From positions 1,736,001 to 1,800,000 of the forward strand of contig NZ_CP072197.1 of assembly GCF_018987235.1 (NCBI RefSeq): a stretch of DNA of 64,000 nt, in the 5' to 3' direction. The notes beneath the pieces were generated by a model. It ran no database searches and was not told the origin of the DNA. It was given only the letters and a program-made list of their open reading frames with translations. The stretch comes from Lactobacillus crispatus. GTDB taxonomy: Bacteria; Bacillota; Bacilli; Lactobacillales; Lactobacillaceae. This document shows, in pieces, positions 53,326-64,000 of this stretch. The translations under genes and the position numbers were made by a program. Position 1 is the first letter of the stretch. Every line of letters begins with the position of its first letter.

Positions 53326-54765
53326 TTAGTCCTCCATTCCAGTTGGTGTTTTTTCATAAAACTTGTTAGTGCGTTCGATAAAGTCAGCAGTCTTGAAGAC
53401 ATTACCTTCATCAAAACGCTTAGCCATAACTTGTAAACCGACAGGCATCCCATCAACTAAACCAGCTGGAACACTAGCTGCAGGAATACCTGCTAAGTTG
53501 GCAGAAATAGTTAAAATATCATTGTTGTACATCTTAATTGGGTCTGAAACTTCTTCGCCAATACCAAATGCTGGCTCAGTAGTAGTTGGTCCAACAATTA
53601 CATCATTTTCTGCAAAGATCTTGTCAAAGTCATCACAGATCAAGGTTCTAACCTTAGCAGCTTGTCTAAAGAAACGGTCATATGAACCAGCTGAAAGGGC
53701 AAATGAACCAAGCATAATTCTACGCTTAACTTCAGCACCAAAGCCTTCAGAACGTGATTTAACGTAAACATCAAGTAAGTTCTTAGTGTCCTTAGCACGG
53801 TAGCCGTAACGAATACCATCGTATCTTTGCAAGTTTGAAGAAGCTTCACTTGAAGCAATGATGTAGTAGTCAGGAACAACGTATTTAGTATGTGGCAATG
53901 AAACCTCATTGATCACTGCACCAGCATCCTTCAAAGCATCGATTTGCTTTTGAATAACTTCACGCATCTTACCGTCAACTGCTTCCATGTATTCCTTAGG
54001 AACAGCTACACGGAGACCCTTAACATCTTGACCGATAAACTTAGTAAAGTCAGGTACTTCACGGGTTGAAACAGTTGAGTCATGCTCATCTGCACCAGCA
54101 ATTACGTTTAATACTTCAGCTGAATCCTTAACGCGCTTAGTCATTACACCAATTTGATCAAGTGAAGAACCAAATGCGATAAGACCCCAACGTGATACAC
54201 GACCGTAAGTTGGCTTAATACCAAAAATACCGTTAAATGCGGCTGGTTGACGAATTGAACCACCAGTATCTGAACCAAGTGCTGCTACAACTTGACCACT
54301 AGCAACTGCAGCTGCTGAACCACCAGATGAACCACCAGGAACTTTATCTAAATTCCATGGGTTGTGAGTAGCACCATAATATGAGTGTTCAGTTGATGAA
54401 CCCATGGCAAATTCATCCATGTTGGTCTTACCTACAAAGGTTACGCCAGCCTTCTTAAGCTTAGAAATAACTGTTGCATCATACATTGGCATGTAGTTGT
54501 ACAAAATGTGACTAGCAGCAGTTGTCTTAATCCCGTTAGTGATGATGTTATCCTTAATTGCGATTGGAATACCTGCTAACTTACTCTTGGAGTAGTCAAG
54601 GTTATCTGCAGGCTTAGCATCATCTAAAACAGTGATCCAAGCATTTAACTTCTTATCTGTATCCTTAATGTTTGCCACAGTGTCTTTAGCTAACTTATCT
54701 GCTGACAAGTCACCGCTGGCAAGCTTTTTGTTTAATGAATCAATATTTTCGTTTAAGTAATTCAT
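53326..54765 (-). CDS. gatA: Aspartyl/glutamyl-tRNA amidotransferase subunit A
   Basis: A 479-aa amidase-signature enzyme that frees ammonia from glutamine for tRNA amidation. The Ser-cis-Ser-Lys triad is in [10 protein letters not shown] (Lys), [15 protein letters not shown] (cis-Ser) and [13 protein letters not shown] (nucleophile Ser). The ATG overlaps the gatC stop by one base. Middle gene of gatCAB. Confidence 0.98.
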   Translation of the reverse strand: MNYLNENIDSLNKKLASGDLSADKLAKDTVANIKDTDKKLNAWITVLDDAKPADNLDYSKSKLAGIPIAIKDNIITNGIKTTAASHILYNYMPMYDATVISKLKKAGVTFVGKTNMDEFAMGSSTEHSYYGATHNPWNLDKVPGGSSGGSAAAVASGQVVAALGSDTGGSIRQPAAFNGIFGIKPTYGRVSRWGLIAFGSSLDQIGVMTKRVKDSAEVLNVIAGADEHDSTVSTREVPDFTKFIGQDVKGLRVAVPKEYMEAVDGKMREVIQKQIDALKDAGAVINEVSLPHTKYVVPDYYIIASSEASSNLQRYDGIRYGYRAKDTKNLLDVYVKSRSEGFGAEVKRRIMLGSFALSAGSYDRFFRQAAKVRTLICDDFDKIFAENDVIVGPTTTEPAFGIGEEVSDPIKMYNNDILTISANLAGIPAASVPAGLVDGMPVGLQVMAKRFDEGNVFKTADFIERTNKFYEKTPTGMED

Positions 54766-55073
54766 TACTCGTCCTCATCCTTATTAATAATTACAGGAAC
54801 CTTAATGTAGCCGTTTGCCTTTTCAGGAACGTTAGCCATCAATGTTTCTCTGTCTTGTCCTTGCCAGTGTTCAGGTTTATCTTCTCTGAAGACAGTATCA
54901 CGATCAACAACTTGAACTGTTTCATCAACACCCTCAGTATCAACTTCACTAAGTTGATCAGCCATATTGATAATTGATCCCATTTGATCAGTAAATTTAT
55001 CTAATTCTTCTTCATTAAACGCAAGTCGCGAAAGAGTCGCAACGTGTTTAATGGTATCTTTTGTGATTTCCAC
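54765..55073 (-). CDS. gatC: Aspartyl/glutamyl-tRNA amidotransferase subunit C
   Basis: A 102-aa GatC stabilising subunit. The family core is [39 protein letters not shown], followed by the extended segment ending FREDKPEHW. Starts 11 bases after camS; AGGAGG is upstream. Confidence 0.97.
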   Translation of the reverse strand: MEITKDTIKHVATLSRLAFNEEELDKFTDQMGSIINMADQLSEVDTEGVDETVQVVDRDTVFREDKPEHWQGQDRETLMANVPEKANGYIKVPVIINKDEDE

Positions 55074-55084
55074 GCAAATACCTC

Positions 55085-56233
55085 CTATTCGCCGCCATAA
55101 ACATGGACTTGATAATCACTATCGCCGGTTTCTTTTGCAACTAAAGCTTGTACATCATCTACTGAACCAATTTTGATTTCAATTGGGATATTGCCAGACA
55201 AGTACTTTTTAGCTGACGACAAAACCAAACGGGTAAAACTTTGAATTTGTTCATAGCCATAAAATTGCGTTGTTACGGAAATGTTTTCTTGTGAAAGCTT
55301 ACCGTTTGTATAACGCAAAGTTGCCGTTACCCCACTAATATTAGGGAAGTAGTTTTGAATAGCCGTCTTGAAATCATTGAAGTGCGATGCATCATCACTG
55401 TTAATTGCTTTTTCACTACCAGTTGTCGGTAAAACTTGCATTTTTTCCGACATGGATTTCCATTTAGATATTTTACTACTATTAGCGGCCGCTGTCCCGT
55501 AAGCGAAGTAAGTTCCACCAACTAATGAATCTTTTCCAGTCTTGGAGAATAAACCAATCGTAATCGGAATATTCTTTAAAGCTTTCTTCTTACGCAAGCG
55601 AGCAACAATTTCATTAGCTATTTTTTCACCTTGAGCTTTTTGCTCAGCACGTGAAATAGTAGTTTGAAATTCTGCACCGTTACGCTTTTTCTGATAATAA
55701 TCAACCGAATTCATGGCTAAGCCCAAGCTCATACCACCTAAATTATACTTGGAACCAGATCCAGTCAAATAATCTTGTTCGATAATTTCTTCCAAATAAA
55801 TTGGATTACGCGTATCGGTTCCGGTCTTACCATTATTTACTGGGTTTAAACCATCAGGATTTGATTTGGATTTACGCATTAACCAATCAGTTACAGTTGA
55901 GGTATCCAAATATTGTCCTTCTTGGAAGACGTATTGATTAGGCGAAAATTGATTCTTAGAAATTTGAATCAGCCCTCGCTCTAATTCACGCGTATCAACA
56001 GAATTATCATTATCAGTAGCTGTTAATCCTGCAATCGGACTAATATTATAGCGACCATTTTTCATTAAAACGGTATAGCCATTCGTTCCCGTGTTAGTAG
56101 TTTGATAGCTTTTTTTCTTAGTGGTTGAAGTGGTTGTCGCATTATTTGCTAAACTAGAATCCTTCAACTTACCACAACCACTTAGAGTAAGCGCGATTCC
56201 AGCTAAAGCCATTACTTGCAAATATTTTTTCAC
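55085..56233 (-). CDS. camS: CamS family lipoprotein
   Basis: A 382-aa lipoprotein with lipobox LSGC (Cys20), of the CamS sex pheromone precursor family. It usually lies between ligA and gatC in Firmicutes, as it does here. In Enterococcus and Staphylococcus the cleaved signal peptide of CamS gives the cAM373 pheromone; whether this one yields an active peptide is not known. The mature domain function is unknown. Confidence 0.92.
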   Translation of the reverse strand: MKKYLQVMALAGIALTLSGCGKLKDSSLANNATTTSTTKKKSYQTTNTGTNGYTVLMKNGRYNISPIAGLTATDNDNSVDTRELERGLIQISKNQFSPNQYVFQEGQYLDTSTVTDWLMRKSKSNPDGLNPVNNGKTGTDTRNPIYLEEIIEQDYLTGSGSKYNLGGMSLGLAMNSVDYYQKKRNGAEFQTTISRAEQKAQGEKIANEIVARLRKKKALKNIPITIGLFSKTGKDSLVGGTYFAYGTAAANSSKISKWKSMSEKMQVLPTTGSEKAINSDDASHFNDFKTAIQNYFPNISGVTATLRYTNGKLSQENISVTTQFYGYEQIQSFTRLVLSSAKKYLSGNIPIEIKIGSVDDVQALVAKETGDSDYQVHVYGGE

Positions 56234-56245
56234 AATAATTGTCCT

Positions 56246-58282
<2,037 letters not shown>

Positions 58283-58286
58283 TTAA

Positions 58287-60518
58287 TTATACCTTCTTAA
58301 TTGGCGCAAAGGCAGCCAAAAGCCGTTTGATTCCTTTACCAGGGAAAGCAATATCCAGCTCCATATCTTCACCAGTGCCATTAACTTTAGTTACAACACC
58401 ATGTCCCCAAGCTTTATGCTCGACTTGGTCGCCTACATTCCAGCCCTTCTTTTCAGCACCGACAGCGCCTGAAGCTTTCTTAGCAGTATAAACTTCGGCT
58501 TTGCGAGCAAATGGTGCCGTCTGTTTCTCAAAGCTAGATTGGATAAAGCTGCTTTGTAATTTTTCATTTTCTTCTTTGTGCAGATCCTGTTCATCAATTT
58601 CGTCCAAGAATCTTGAAGGCGGATTATTTTGCATTCTGCCATACATCATCCGTGAGTAAGCATTAGTTAAAAACAGTTCTTGCTTAGCCCGAGTAATTCC
58701 CACGTAAGCTAGGCGCCGCTCTTCTTCTAATTCATTGTCATCCATCATTGCACGTTGCAACGGGAAAAGCCCATCTTCCATGCCAATTAAGAAAACCACT
58801 GGGAATTCTAGTCCCTTAGCTGCATGTAAAGTCATTAAAGCTACTTGATTGTCATCTTCATCAAGATCATCTTGATCGCTAAGTAGAGATACTTCAGCCA
58901 AGAAGTCGCTTAATGGATTAGACTCATCTTCTTCGGGCTCATAATGATCATCAAAACGCTTAGTAACTGACAAGAATTCATCCAAGTTTTCTAAACGCGT
59001 TTCTGATTCAATTGTATTTTCAGCTCGCAAGGCATCGGTATAATCAAAATCAGTTAAGATTTTTTCAGTTAAACCAGTTACTGTACCATTTTGAGCATAA
59101 GTAATTGCATCACGTAATTTAGTACCAAAATCGCTTAATTTCTTGGCTGCTCTAGTATTAATTGAACTTTCAGCCACATGTCCCATCGCATCTAAAATGT
59201 TGTAGTGATTTTCATCCGCAAATGTTATCAACTTATCCACAGTAGCGGCACCGATTCCCCGCTTTGGAGTATTAATAATTCGGTTCATACTCATCGTATC
59301 AGCTGGATTAGCAACTAACTTCAAGTAAGCCATCACATCTTTAATTTCTTTGCGGTCATAGAATTTATGTCCACCAACGATTTGATAAGGAATATTGCTT
59401 TTAACGAAAGCTTCTTCGACTGTTCTAGACTGAGCATTAGTCCGATAAAGAATTGCGAAATCTTTATAAGCCCGTTTTTTATCTTTAACTTCTTCTTGGA
59501 TCTTTGAAATGATGTAGTGAGCTTCATCATCACCGCTTTGGGCTTGATAGTAGGTTACCTTTTGCCCATCACCTTGATCAGTCCACAAGTTCTTAGCCTT
59601 CCGGTTCTGGTTATTTTTGATGACCGAGTTAGCTGCGGATAAAATGTGACCAGTAGACCGGTAATTTTGTTCTAGCTTCACAGTCTTAACATCATATTTC
59701 TTGTAATCCTGCTCAAAATTCATGATGTTTTCCATATTAGCACCGCGCCAGCCATAGATTGACTGATCGGCATCCCCAACTACACAAATATTCTTGTATT
59801 GTGCAGCCAAAGCATGACAGAGTTCATATTGAGCCTGGTTAGTATCCTGATATTCGTCAACTAAAAGATAACGGAACTTGTTTTGATAATAGTGCAAAAC
59901 TTCGCTATCTTTTTTAAACAAAACTAGGGTCTGCATAATCAAATCATCAAAGTCCATAATTTGATCACGGCGCAATCTACGTTGATATTCTTCATACACC
60001 TTAGCCGCCATCTTCTCAAATGGTGACGATGCACTCTGCATAAAAGCTTCAGGATCCAGCAAGTCATTCTTGCCATTAGAAATTGCGGCTAAAATACCGC
60101 GTGGATCATACATCTTAGGATTGATATTCAAGTCTTTTTCAATATGCTTAACCAAAGTTAATTGCTCGGCCGAATCAGCAATTGAAAAATTATGACCATA
60201 ACCAATCTTATCTGCATCCCGACGCAAGATCCGCACACATAAAGCGTGGAAAGTCGACATCCAAATGTCGTTAGCTGCTGGCCCCAGCAACTTTTGCTCA
60301 CGCTCACGCATTTCACTAGCCGCCTTATTGGTGAAGGTAATGGCTAAAATATTCCAAGGTGCAACATGATTTTCTTCAACTAAGTAGGCAATTCGTCTCG
60401 TTAAAACAGAAGTCTTACCTGAACCCGCACCAGCAACGACTAATAAAGGTCCTTCAGTGGTTTCTACCGCTTCTTTTTGTTGCGGATTCAGACCAGCTAA
60501 GATAGATTTTTCGCTCAT
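58287..60518 (-). CDS. pcrA: ATP-dependent DNA helicase PcrA
   Basis: A 743-aa UvrD/PcrA superfamily 1 3'-5' helicase for repair and rolling-circle replication. Motifs are GAGSGKT (I), ITFTNKAASEM (Ia), VDEYQDTN (II), DADQSIYGWRGA (III), QNYRST (IV), TLHAAKGLEF (V) and VGITRAK (VI). The C-terminal Tudor-like segment is GDQVEHKAWGHGVV. The ATG at 60516-60518 has AAGGGGA upstream. First gene of pcrA-ligA-camS-gatCAB-dagK. Confidence 0.98.
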   Translation of the reverse strand: MSEKSILAGLNPQQKEAVETTEGPLLVVAGAGSGKTSVLTRRIAYLVEENHVAPWNILAITFTNKAASEMREREQKLLGPAANDIWMSTFHALCVRILRRDADKIGYGHNFSIADSAEQLTLVKHIEKDLNINPKMYDPRGILAAISNGKNDLLDPEAFMQSASSPFEKMAAKVYEEYQRRLRRDQIMDFDDLIMQTLVLFKKDSEVLHYYQNKFRYLLVDEYQDTNQAQYELCHALAAQYKNICVVGDADQSIYGWRGANMENIMNFEQDYKKYDVKTVKLEQNYRSTGHILSAANSVIKNNQNRKAKNLWTDQGDGQKVTYYQAQSGDDEAHYIISKIQEEVKDKKRAYKDFAILYRTNAQSRTVEEAFVKSNIPYQIVGGHKFYDRKEIKDVMAYLKLVANPADTMSMNRIINTPKRGIGAATVDKLITFADENHYNILDAMGHVAESSINTRAAKKLSDFGTKLRDAITYAQNGTVTGLTEKILTDFDYTDALRAENTIESETRLENLDEFLSVTKRFDDHYEPEEDESNPLSDFLAEVSLLSDQDDLDEDDNQVALMTLHAAKGLEFPVVFLIGMEDGLFPLQRAMMDDNELEEERRLAYVGITRAKQELFLTNAYSRMMYGRMQNNPPSRFLDEIDEQDLHKEENEKLQSSFIQSSFEKQTAPFARKAEVYTAKKASGAVGAEKKGWNVGDQVEHKAWGHGVVTKVNGTGEDMELDIAFPGKGIKRLLAAFAPIKKV

Positions 60519-60571
60519 TATTTTCCCCTTCACTAAAAATTATTTCATTAATGCAACTTGAATATTATACC

Positions 60572-60599
60572 AAAAAAGCAGCGACTAATTCGCTGCTTT
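60572..60599 (-). terminator. Terminator of the glucosaminidase gene
   Basis: The stem AAGCAGCGA / TCGCTGCTT with six T following on the minus strand. Confidence 0.9.
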
Positions 60600-60603
60600 A
60601 GAT

Positions 60604-61251
60604 TTACTTATCATATTTTTCAAGATCAAACTGTTCAATCAAATTAATCAGCTTATCGGCATAGTCCGGATCAGTCGCATAGCCGTCGGTAACCAAAGCT
60701 TTAGCTTGTGTCTTATAATCTTTGGATGCTAGAACATGCTTATACTGATCGTGGTTCCACGTTGTCCCATTCTGGAATAATCTAGCGTGAGCCCGAATAG
60801 AAGCCTCATATGAGTCATATATTTGGAAACGCGCCTTCACGGTAACCCACTTATTCTTTACATATTCCTTAGTTGTCATCACTGCCGAAGTGTTCGGGTT
60901 GGATCCTTTAACACCAAAAAGATTGTTGTATTTTTGCGACAAATCACTTTGTCCATAATTACTTTCTAGGCAGGCTTGAGCAATCGTGATGCTTGGCAAT
61001 AAGTCATACGACTTGTCCACTTCGCGCGCAATCGGACCAATTTTTTTGATAAAGTCTTTTTTCTGTTTTAATAGTTTTGCTGCTTCCTGTTCTTTTTGCA
61101 GCTGTGCTTGTCGAATCTGCTCTGATTGAATCGCGTAACGCCTATAATATCTAAAGCCGACAAAAGTAACCATCAGAATAAATAGAATTACGAATACACG
61201 CACAACGGTTTTGACACTTTTTGGTACTCTTGATTTACGTTTTCTTGCCAT
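60604..61251 (-). CDS. Glucosaminidase-domain (FlgJ/AcmA-like) muramidase, membrane-anchored
   Basis: A 215-aa protein with a basic N-terminus and one membrane anchor (about 17-36), a short coiled segment, and a glucosaminidase domain (about 75-210). The catalytic Glu is in AQACLESNYGQSDLS; the conserved NLFGVKG and the C-terminal YATDPDYADKLI are present. No cell wall-binding repeats. It should cut peptidoglycan glycan strands during growth or separation. Confidence 0.9.
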   Translation of the reverse strand: MARKRKSRVPKSVKTVVRVFVILFILMVTFVGFRYYRRYAIQSEQIRQAQLQKEQEAAKLLKQKKDFIKKIGPIAREVDKSYDLLPSITIAQACLESNYGQSDLSQKYNNLFGVKGSNPNTSAVMTTKEYVKNKWVTVKARFQIYDSYEASIRAHARLFQNGTTWNHDQYKHVLASKDYKTQAKALVTDGYATDPDYADKLINLIEQFDLEKYDK

Positions 61252-61307
61252 AGTTTTATTCCCTTTAATTACTAATTAAAGTATAACCGATTTGTGAGTA
61301 AAAAAAA

Positions 61308-61328
61308 GAAGTCGCTCACTGCGACTTC
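61308..61328 (-). terminator. Terminator of tRNA-Leu
   Basis: A short GC-rich hairpin GAAGTCGC / GCGACTTC followed by seven T on the minus strand. Confidence 0.85.
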
Positions 61329-61336
61329 TCAATCAG

Positions 61337-61421
61337 TGCGGGCGAGAAGACTCGAACTTCCACGATCTAAAGCGATCACAAGATCCTTAGTCTTGCGCGT
61401 CTGCCATTCCGCCACGCCCGC
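61337..61421 (-). tRNA. tRNA-Leu (anticodon TAA)
   Basis: An 85-nt class II tRNA: acceptor GCGGGCG/CGCCCGC with discriminator A, D-arm TGGCGGAATGGCAGACGC, anticodon stem CAAGA/TCTTG with TAA, and a long variable arm. CCA is not encoded. Stands alone between the glucosaminidase and SprT-like genes. Confidence 0.95.
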
Positions 61422-61497
61422 GGCACATCAACTATAATAGCCTAAATACAGTTGAGATGCAAGAAAAAATATAAATTATTTTAAATTTCTGATCATT

Positions 61498-61956
61498 TTA
61501 CGCAAAAGTTTGCGCTAAACGCAGGTGTCCCCTACATTTACCACAACGATACTTTTGTGTATTAATCCTGCGCATTCTTGGATATCTCAACCCACAGTTT
61601 TTACAAAGATATAGGTAACGATATTTTTTCTTTTTACGTAAGCCAATATCAGGTGCATAACGACTGCCTCCAACTTTTTTCAGCAAGATTTTAAAATTGC
61701 GATCACGGTGTCGGTAACCCAAGCCCAATAAATGCAAATGATAGTGGGTTAATTCATGCTTAATGATTCCTACTAGATAATCATGATATTGTGGTACTAA
61801 AAAATGCGCGTTGATTTCAAGATGGTGATCATCCAAATGATAACGCCCACCTGTTGTGGTCATTCGCCGATTAATTTTTACACGGTGCTTAAAAGGGCGA
61901 TCAAAATATTTTAACGAAATTTCTTCAACTAAATTTTGTAATTCATTCTCATTCAT
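61498..61956 (-). CDS. SprT-like zinc protein
   Basis: A 152-aa SprT-like family protein. The HExxH motif is KHELTHYHLH, with a third ligand His in the following GYRHRDRNF. A C-terminal zinc ribbon has CKNCG and CGKC pairs. In bacteria the family (YdcK/SprT) is poorly characterised; relatives of eukaryotic Spartan cleave DNA-protein crosslinks. Confidence 0.88.
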   Translation of the reverse strand: MNENELQNLVEEISLKYFDRPFKHRVKINRRMTTTGGRYHLDDHHLEINAHFLVPQYHDYLVGIIKHELTHYHLHLLGLGYRHRDRNFKILLKKVGGSRYAPDIGLRKKKKYRYLYLCKNCGLRYPRMRRINTQKYRCGKCRGHLRLAQTFA

Positions 61957-61979
61957 GGATAAAATTTTATTCCAAAAAT

Positions 61980-62012
61980 AAAAATCAGCAAGAATTTAAT
62001 CTCGCTGATTTT
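61980..62012 (-). terminator. Terminator of the polysaccharide cluster
   Basis: The stem around AAAAATCAGC / GCTGATTTTT lies directly after the glycosyltransferase gene on the minus strand. Confidence 0.82.
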
Positions 62013-62015
62013 TTG

Positions 62016-62714
62016 CTACCTAAATATCTTGGCATACATCCCCGCCTGCTTAGGCGTACTAATGTGTCGTTTCAAGAAAGTTACTAAGTCATGTTTGAAT
62101 GACTTTTTACCATCCATCCAGGTTCCAGTGAATAAGTGAATCGATTTGGAGTCCTTAGAAGGATTACACAGAACTCCATCTGAATAGACATGAATGCCAT
62201 CTTTTAACACTTGCTCCTGATTACCTAGCTTTAAGCCATACTTATTTACCAGCATTTCAGTAACGGAAATACTATTTACTCCCGCCATCTGATTCTTAGT
62301 GTCATATTCAAAATCACGATCTTGATAATAATCCAAAATATCCTGCATAAATGGGTGGCCTTTTTCTGCACCAAAAATTGCAGCTGACAGATAATCATGG
62401 TTTTCAAAACCAATAAAGGCAGAATCATTCAAAAGACTATCTAACTTATCCACGACTCTAACATCAGTATCTAAATATATCCCACCTTGTTCATAAATAG
62501 CCCGTGCTCGAACATAGTCTGACACGAAGGCCCATTTTTTTGCAGCATAAGCTTGTTCAATATAACGGTTCTCATGCATATCAAAATTATCTTCATTCCA
62601 CTCAATAATTTGATAATCAGGCAATTTTTTCTTCCAGGTTGCAATACATTCTTCAATTATCGGGGATTTAGGATTGTGTCCTACCCAAACATAATGAATT
62701 TTTTTAGGAATCAT
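62016..62714 (-). CDS. GT32-type glycosyltransferase (capsular/exopolysaccharide)
   Basis: A 232-aa glycosyltransferase with a DxD sugar-nucleotide motif in GGIYLDTDVRVVDKLDSLL. The characteristic N-terminus is MIPKKIHYVWVGHNPKSP, with WAFVSDYVRARAIYEQGG. Related to Och1-like/GT32 enzymes of surface polysaccharide clusters. Two bases after the flippase gene, so it belongs to an exopolysaccharide operon extending beyond the window. Confidence 0.9.
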   Translation of the reverse strand: MIPKKIHYVWVGHNPKSPIIEECIATWKKKLPDYQIIEWNEDNFDMHENRYIEQAYAAKKWAFVSDYVRARAIYEQGGIYLDTDVRVVDKLDSLLNDSAFIGFENHDYLSAAIFGAEKGHPFMQDILDYYQDRDFEYDTKNQMAGVNSISVTEMLVNKYGLKLGNQEQVLKDGIHVYSDGVLCNPSKDSKSIHLFTGTWMDGKKSFKHDLVTFLKRHISTPKQAGMYAKIFR

Positions 62715-62716
62715 TT

Positions 62717-64000
62717 TTAACCTCGCTTCAAAAAGTTCTTAATTAGCTTCACAATATCAGCATTAAAATCAAGCTTGAACAAGAACATCAATGTCAGATA
62801 AATAATTAACATGACAATTGACTTAAAAGCCATATTGAAAAAGGCAGACGGAATTATATTAGGCATAAACATTCCAATAGCCAAGGTTAGCACCGCAATT
62901 AACAAATACTTGGGCACGTCATGGAAAACATAACTAAATTCATAGCCATCACGTACAACCCAGAGCCGCAAAATTAAAACTACTGCTTCAGTAATTAATA
63001 TTGCAATCATAGCCCCAACTGCGCCATATGGCCTATCTAAGAGATAACTCAAGACAATTTCTAAAATTGCCCCAATAACTACTGGCACAGCATAATCCTT
63101 GTCTCGCTGGTTAGCCAAAGCAAATTGGTTAGCAAATACCCCGCCAGTCGGAATCATGATAATTGTTAAGGTAAACCAAAACATTAATGGAGTCATCGGA
63201 ACATATTTATTCCCAAAGAAAAATGGTACAAACTGTTTGGTATTTGCCATAATAATTACGGCGAACAAGGTACCCAGCATTACAGTAGCTTCCAGTGATT
63301 TTTTCATCACTATCTTTTGTGCCTTTTTTCCTTCGCTCGCCATCTTGGGCATAATAACTAGCGAAATACTGGTAATTACACCCAGGATCATATTTGAAAT
63401 TCGTTGTGAATTGTCATAAAAAGAAACCTGAGTCGAATTAGAAAACCAACCCAAAATTGGTTTATCCAGCGAAGTATAAATTTGAGTCGCAATCTGTGGA
63501 ATCATCAAAGTACCAATTGCAATTGCCGTCTGTTTAAATTTGTAAAAATGAGCAACTGGTTTTCCTACATAGCGCCGAATATCAAACCAAAAGACAAAGG
63601 AACCTAGCATTGTCGACACTGACATGATCAATAAATATTTCCACAAGTCAGCGGGTGATTTTACCCATAATAAAATTAGAACCACACTAACTAACTTTAC
63701 CGCCGTGTTTTTCAAAACAACACGACCAAAGTCAGCTAGTCCTTGAAAGAACCATGAAATATCAACCTGTGCTGAGATCAAGTATGGCACCATCAACAAG
63801 ATATAAAACCAATATTGAACGTGAAATACAGTCGCTACAAAAACCGTGACTAAAATGGTGATAATACCGGCGATTCCTTGGAAATACCATAACCCCCAGA
63901 AAGCATTGGTTAGCTCCTGCGGTGTACCATAAGTGCGCGTCCGTGAAATTGTTCGCATCCCTACATACGACACAGACAGAATACAAAAAATCATCAAGAA
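62717..64000 (-). CDS. Oligosaccharide flippase (Wzx/MATE-like), partial at window edge
   Basis: The C-terminal part (more than 425 aa) of a polysaccharide translocase with about 12 hydrophobic segments. The visible start (SVSYVGMRTISRTR) matches the region after the first two helices of family members, so about 50-60 residues lie beyond base 64000. It flips lipid-linked repeat units across the membrane. An ATG at 63997 is inside the gene, not its start. Confidence 0.87.
   Translation of the reverse strand, partial: FLMIFCILSVSYVGMRTISRTRTYGTPQELTNAFWGLWYFQGIAGIITILVTVFVATVFHVQYWFYILLMVPYLISAQVDISWFFQGLADFGRVVLKNTAVKLVSVVLILLWVKSPADLWKYLLIMSVSTMLGSFVFWFDIRRYVGKPVAHFYKFKQTAIAIGTLMIPQIATQIYTSLDKPILGWFSNSTQVSFYDNSQRISNMILGVITSISLVIMPKMASEGKKAQKIVMKKSLEATVMLGTLFAVIIMANTKQFVPFFFGNKYVPMTPLMFWFTLTIIMIPTGGVFANQFALANQRDKDYAVPVVIGAILEIVLSYLLDRPYGAVGAMIAILITEAVVLILRLWVVRDGYEFSYVFHDVPKYLLIAVLTLAIGMFMPNIIPSAFFNMAFKSIVMLIIYLTLMFLFKLDFNADIVKLIKNFLKRG

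Noticed and set aside
55085..56233. CamS signal peptide as an active mating pheromone
   Set aside because: The family precedent exists in enterococci and staphylococci, but nothing in this window (plasmid, conjugation genes) supports such a role here.

Overview
The window is low-GC Gram-positive chromosome and almost certainly comes from a Lactobacillus of the acidophilus/helveticus/crispatus group. The basis is the gene content (glnQHMP, gatCAB-camS-ligA-pcrA, oleate hydratase, YkoE, DHA2 exporters, Rgg), the AT-rich intergenic DNA, and several RNA leader types typical of Lactobacillales. Four insertion sequence families (IS607, IS982, IS30, IS256) and several broken genes recall L. helveticus-like genome decay, but species cannot be fixed from the sequence alone.

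Layout. 1-1945: the end of an IS607-type element and a lipase-like hydrolase. 1957-5315: a glnQHMP amino acid ABC transporter operon behind a T-box leader. 5478-6108: uridine kinase with a one-base frameshift. 6173-8387: an MFS transporter and a TPP-riboswitch-controlled YkoE. 8430-12432: a MarR regulator and a heterodimeric ABC exporter. 12487-17118: an orphan GlnH paralogue, a GATase, and two tandem APC permeases; the second permease sits behind a leader peptide with six serine codons and a complete attenuator fold. 17115-21820: an unknown HTH protein, an aldo/keto reductase, an ABC-F protein and an M42 peptidase. 21922-27149: a lipoprotein/membrane protein/MFS operon whose MFS gene is cut by two IS elements. 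27185-30863: a DHA2 exporter and pyrR-uraA behind a PyrR attenuator. 30996-33908: Schlafen-like AlbA_2 fragments around an IS256-type element. 33961-38600: a small membrane protein, an aldo/keto reductase, and an Rgg regulator upstream of an ABC exporter and an HExxH protein. 38601-43330: a GNAT, oleate hydratase with an amber stop, its divergent TetR regulator, and a second DHA2 exporter. 43356-43727: four tRNAs. 43818-49681: a GNAT, an RlmD-type methyltransferase, a serine hydrolase, and an NhaC transporter behind a Tyr-like T-box. 49656-64000: housekeeping genes (Bax inhibitor, dagK, gatCAB, camS, ligA, pcrA, a glucosaminidase, tRNA-Leu, SprT-like) and the end of a polysaccharide cluster.

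The main theme is RNA-level control of amino acid, thiamine and pyrimidine uptake. There are two T-boxes, one TPP riboswitch, one PyrR attenuator and, most notably, an apparent ribosome-mediated serine attenuator (15646-15782). That attenuator is the best candidate for something undescribed.

The second theme is recent gene decay. udk has +1 base, ohyA has a TGG-to-TAG change, an MFS gene carries two IS insertions, and an AlbA_2 locus is split by an IS256 element.
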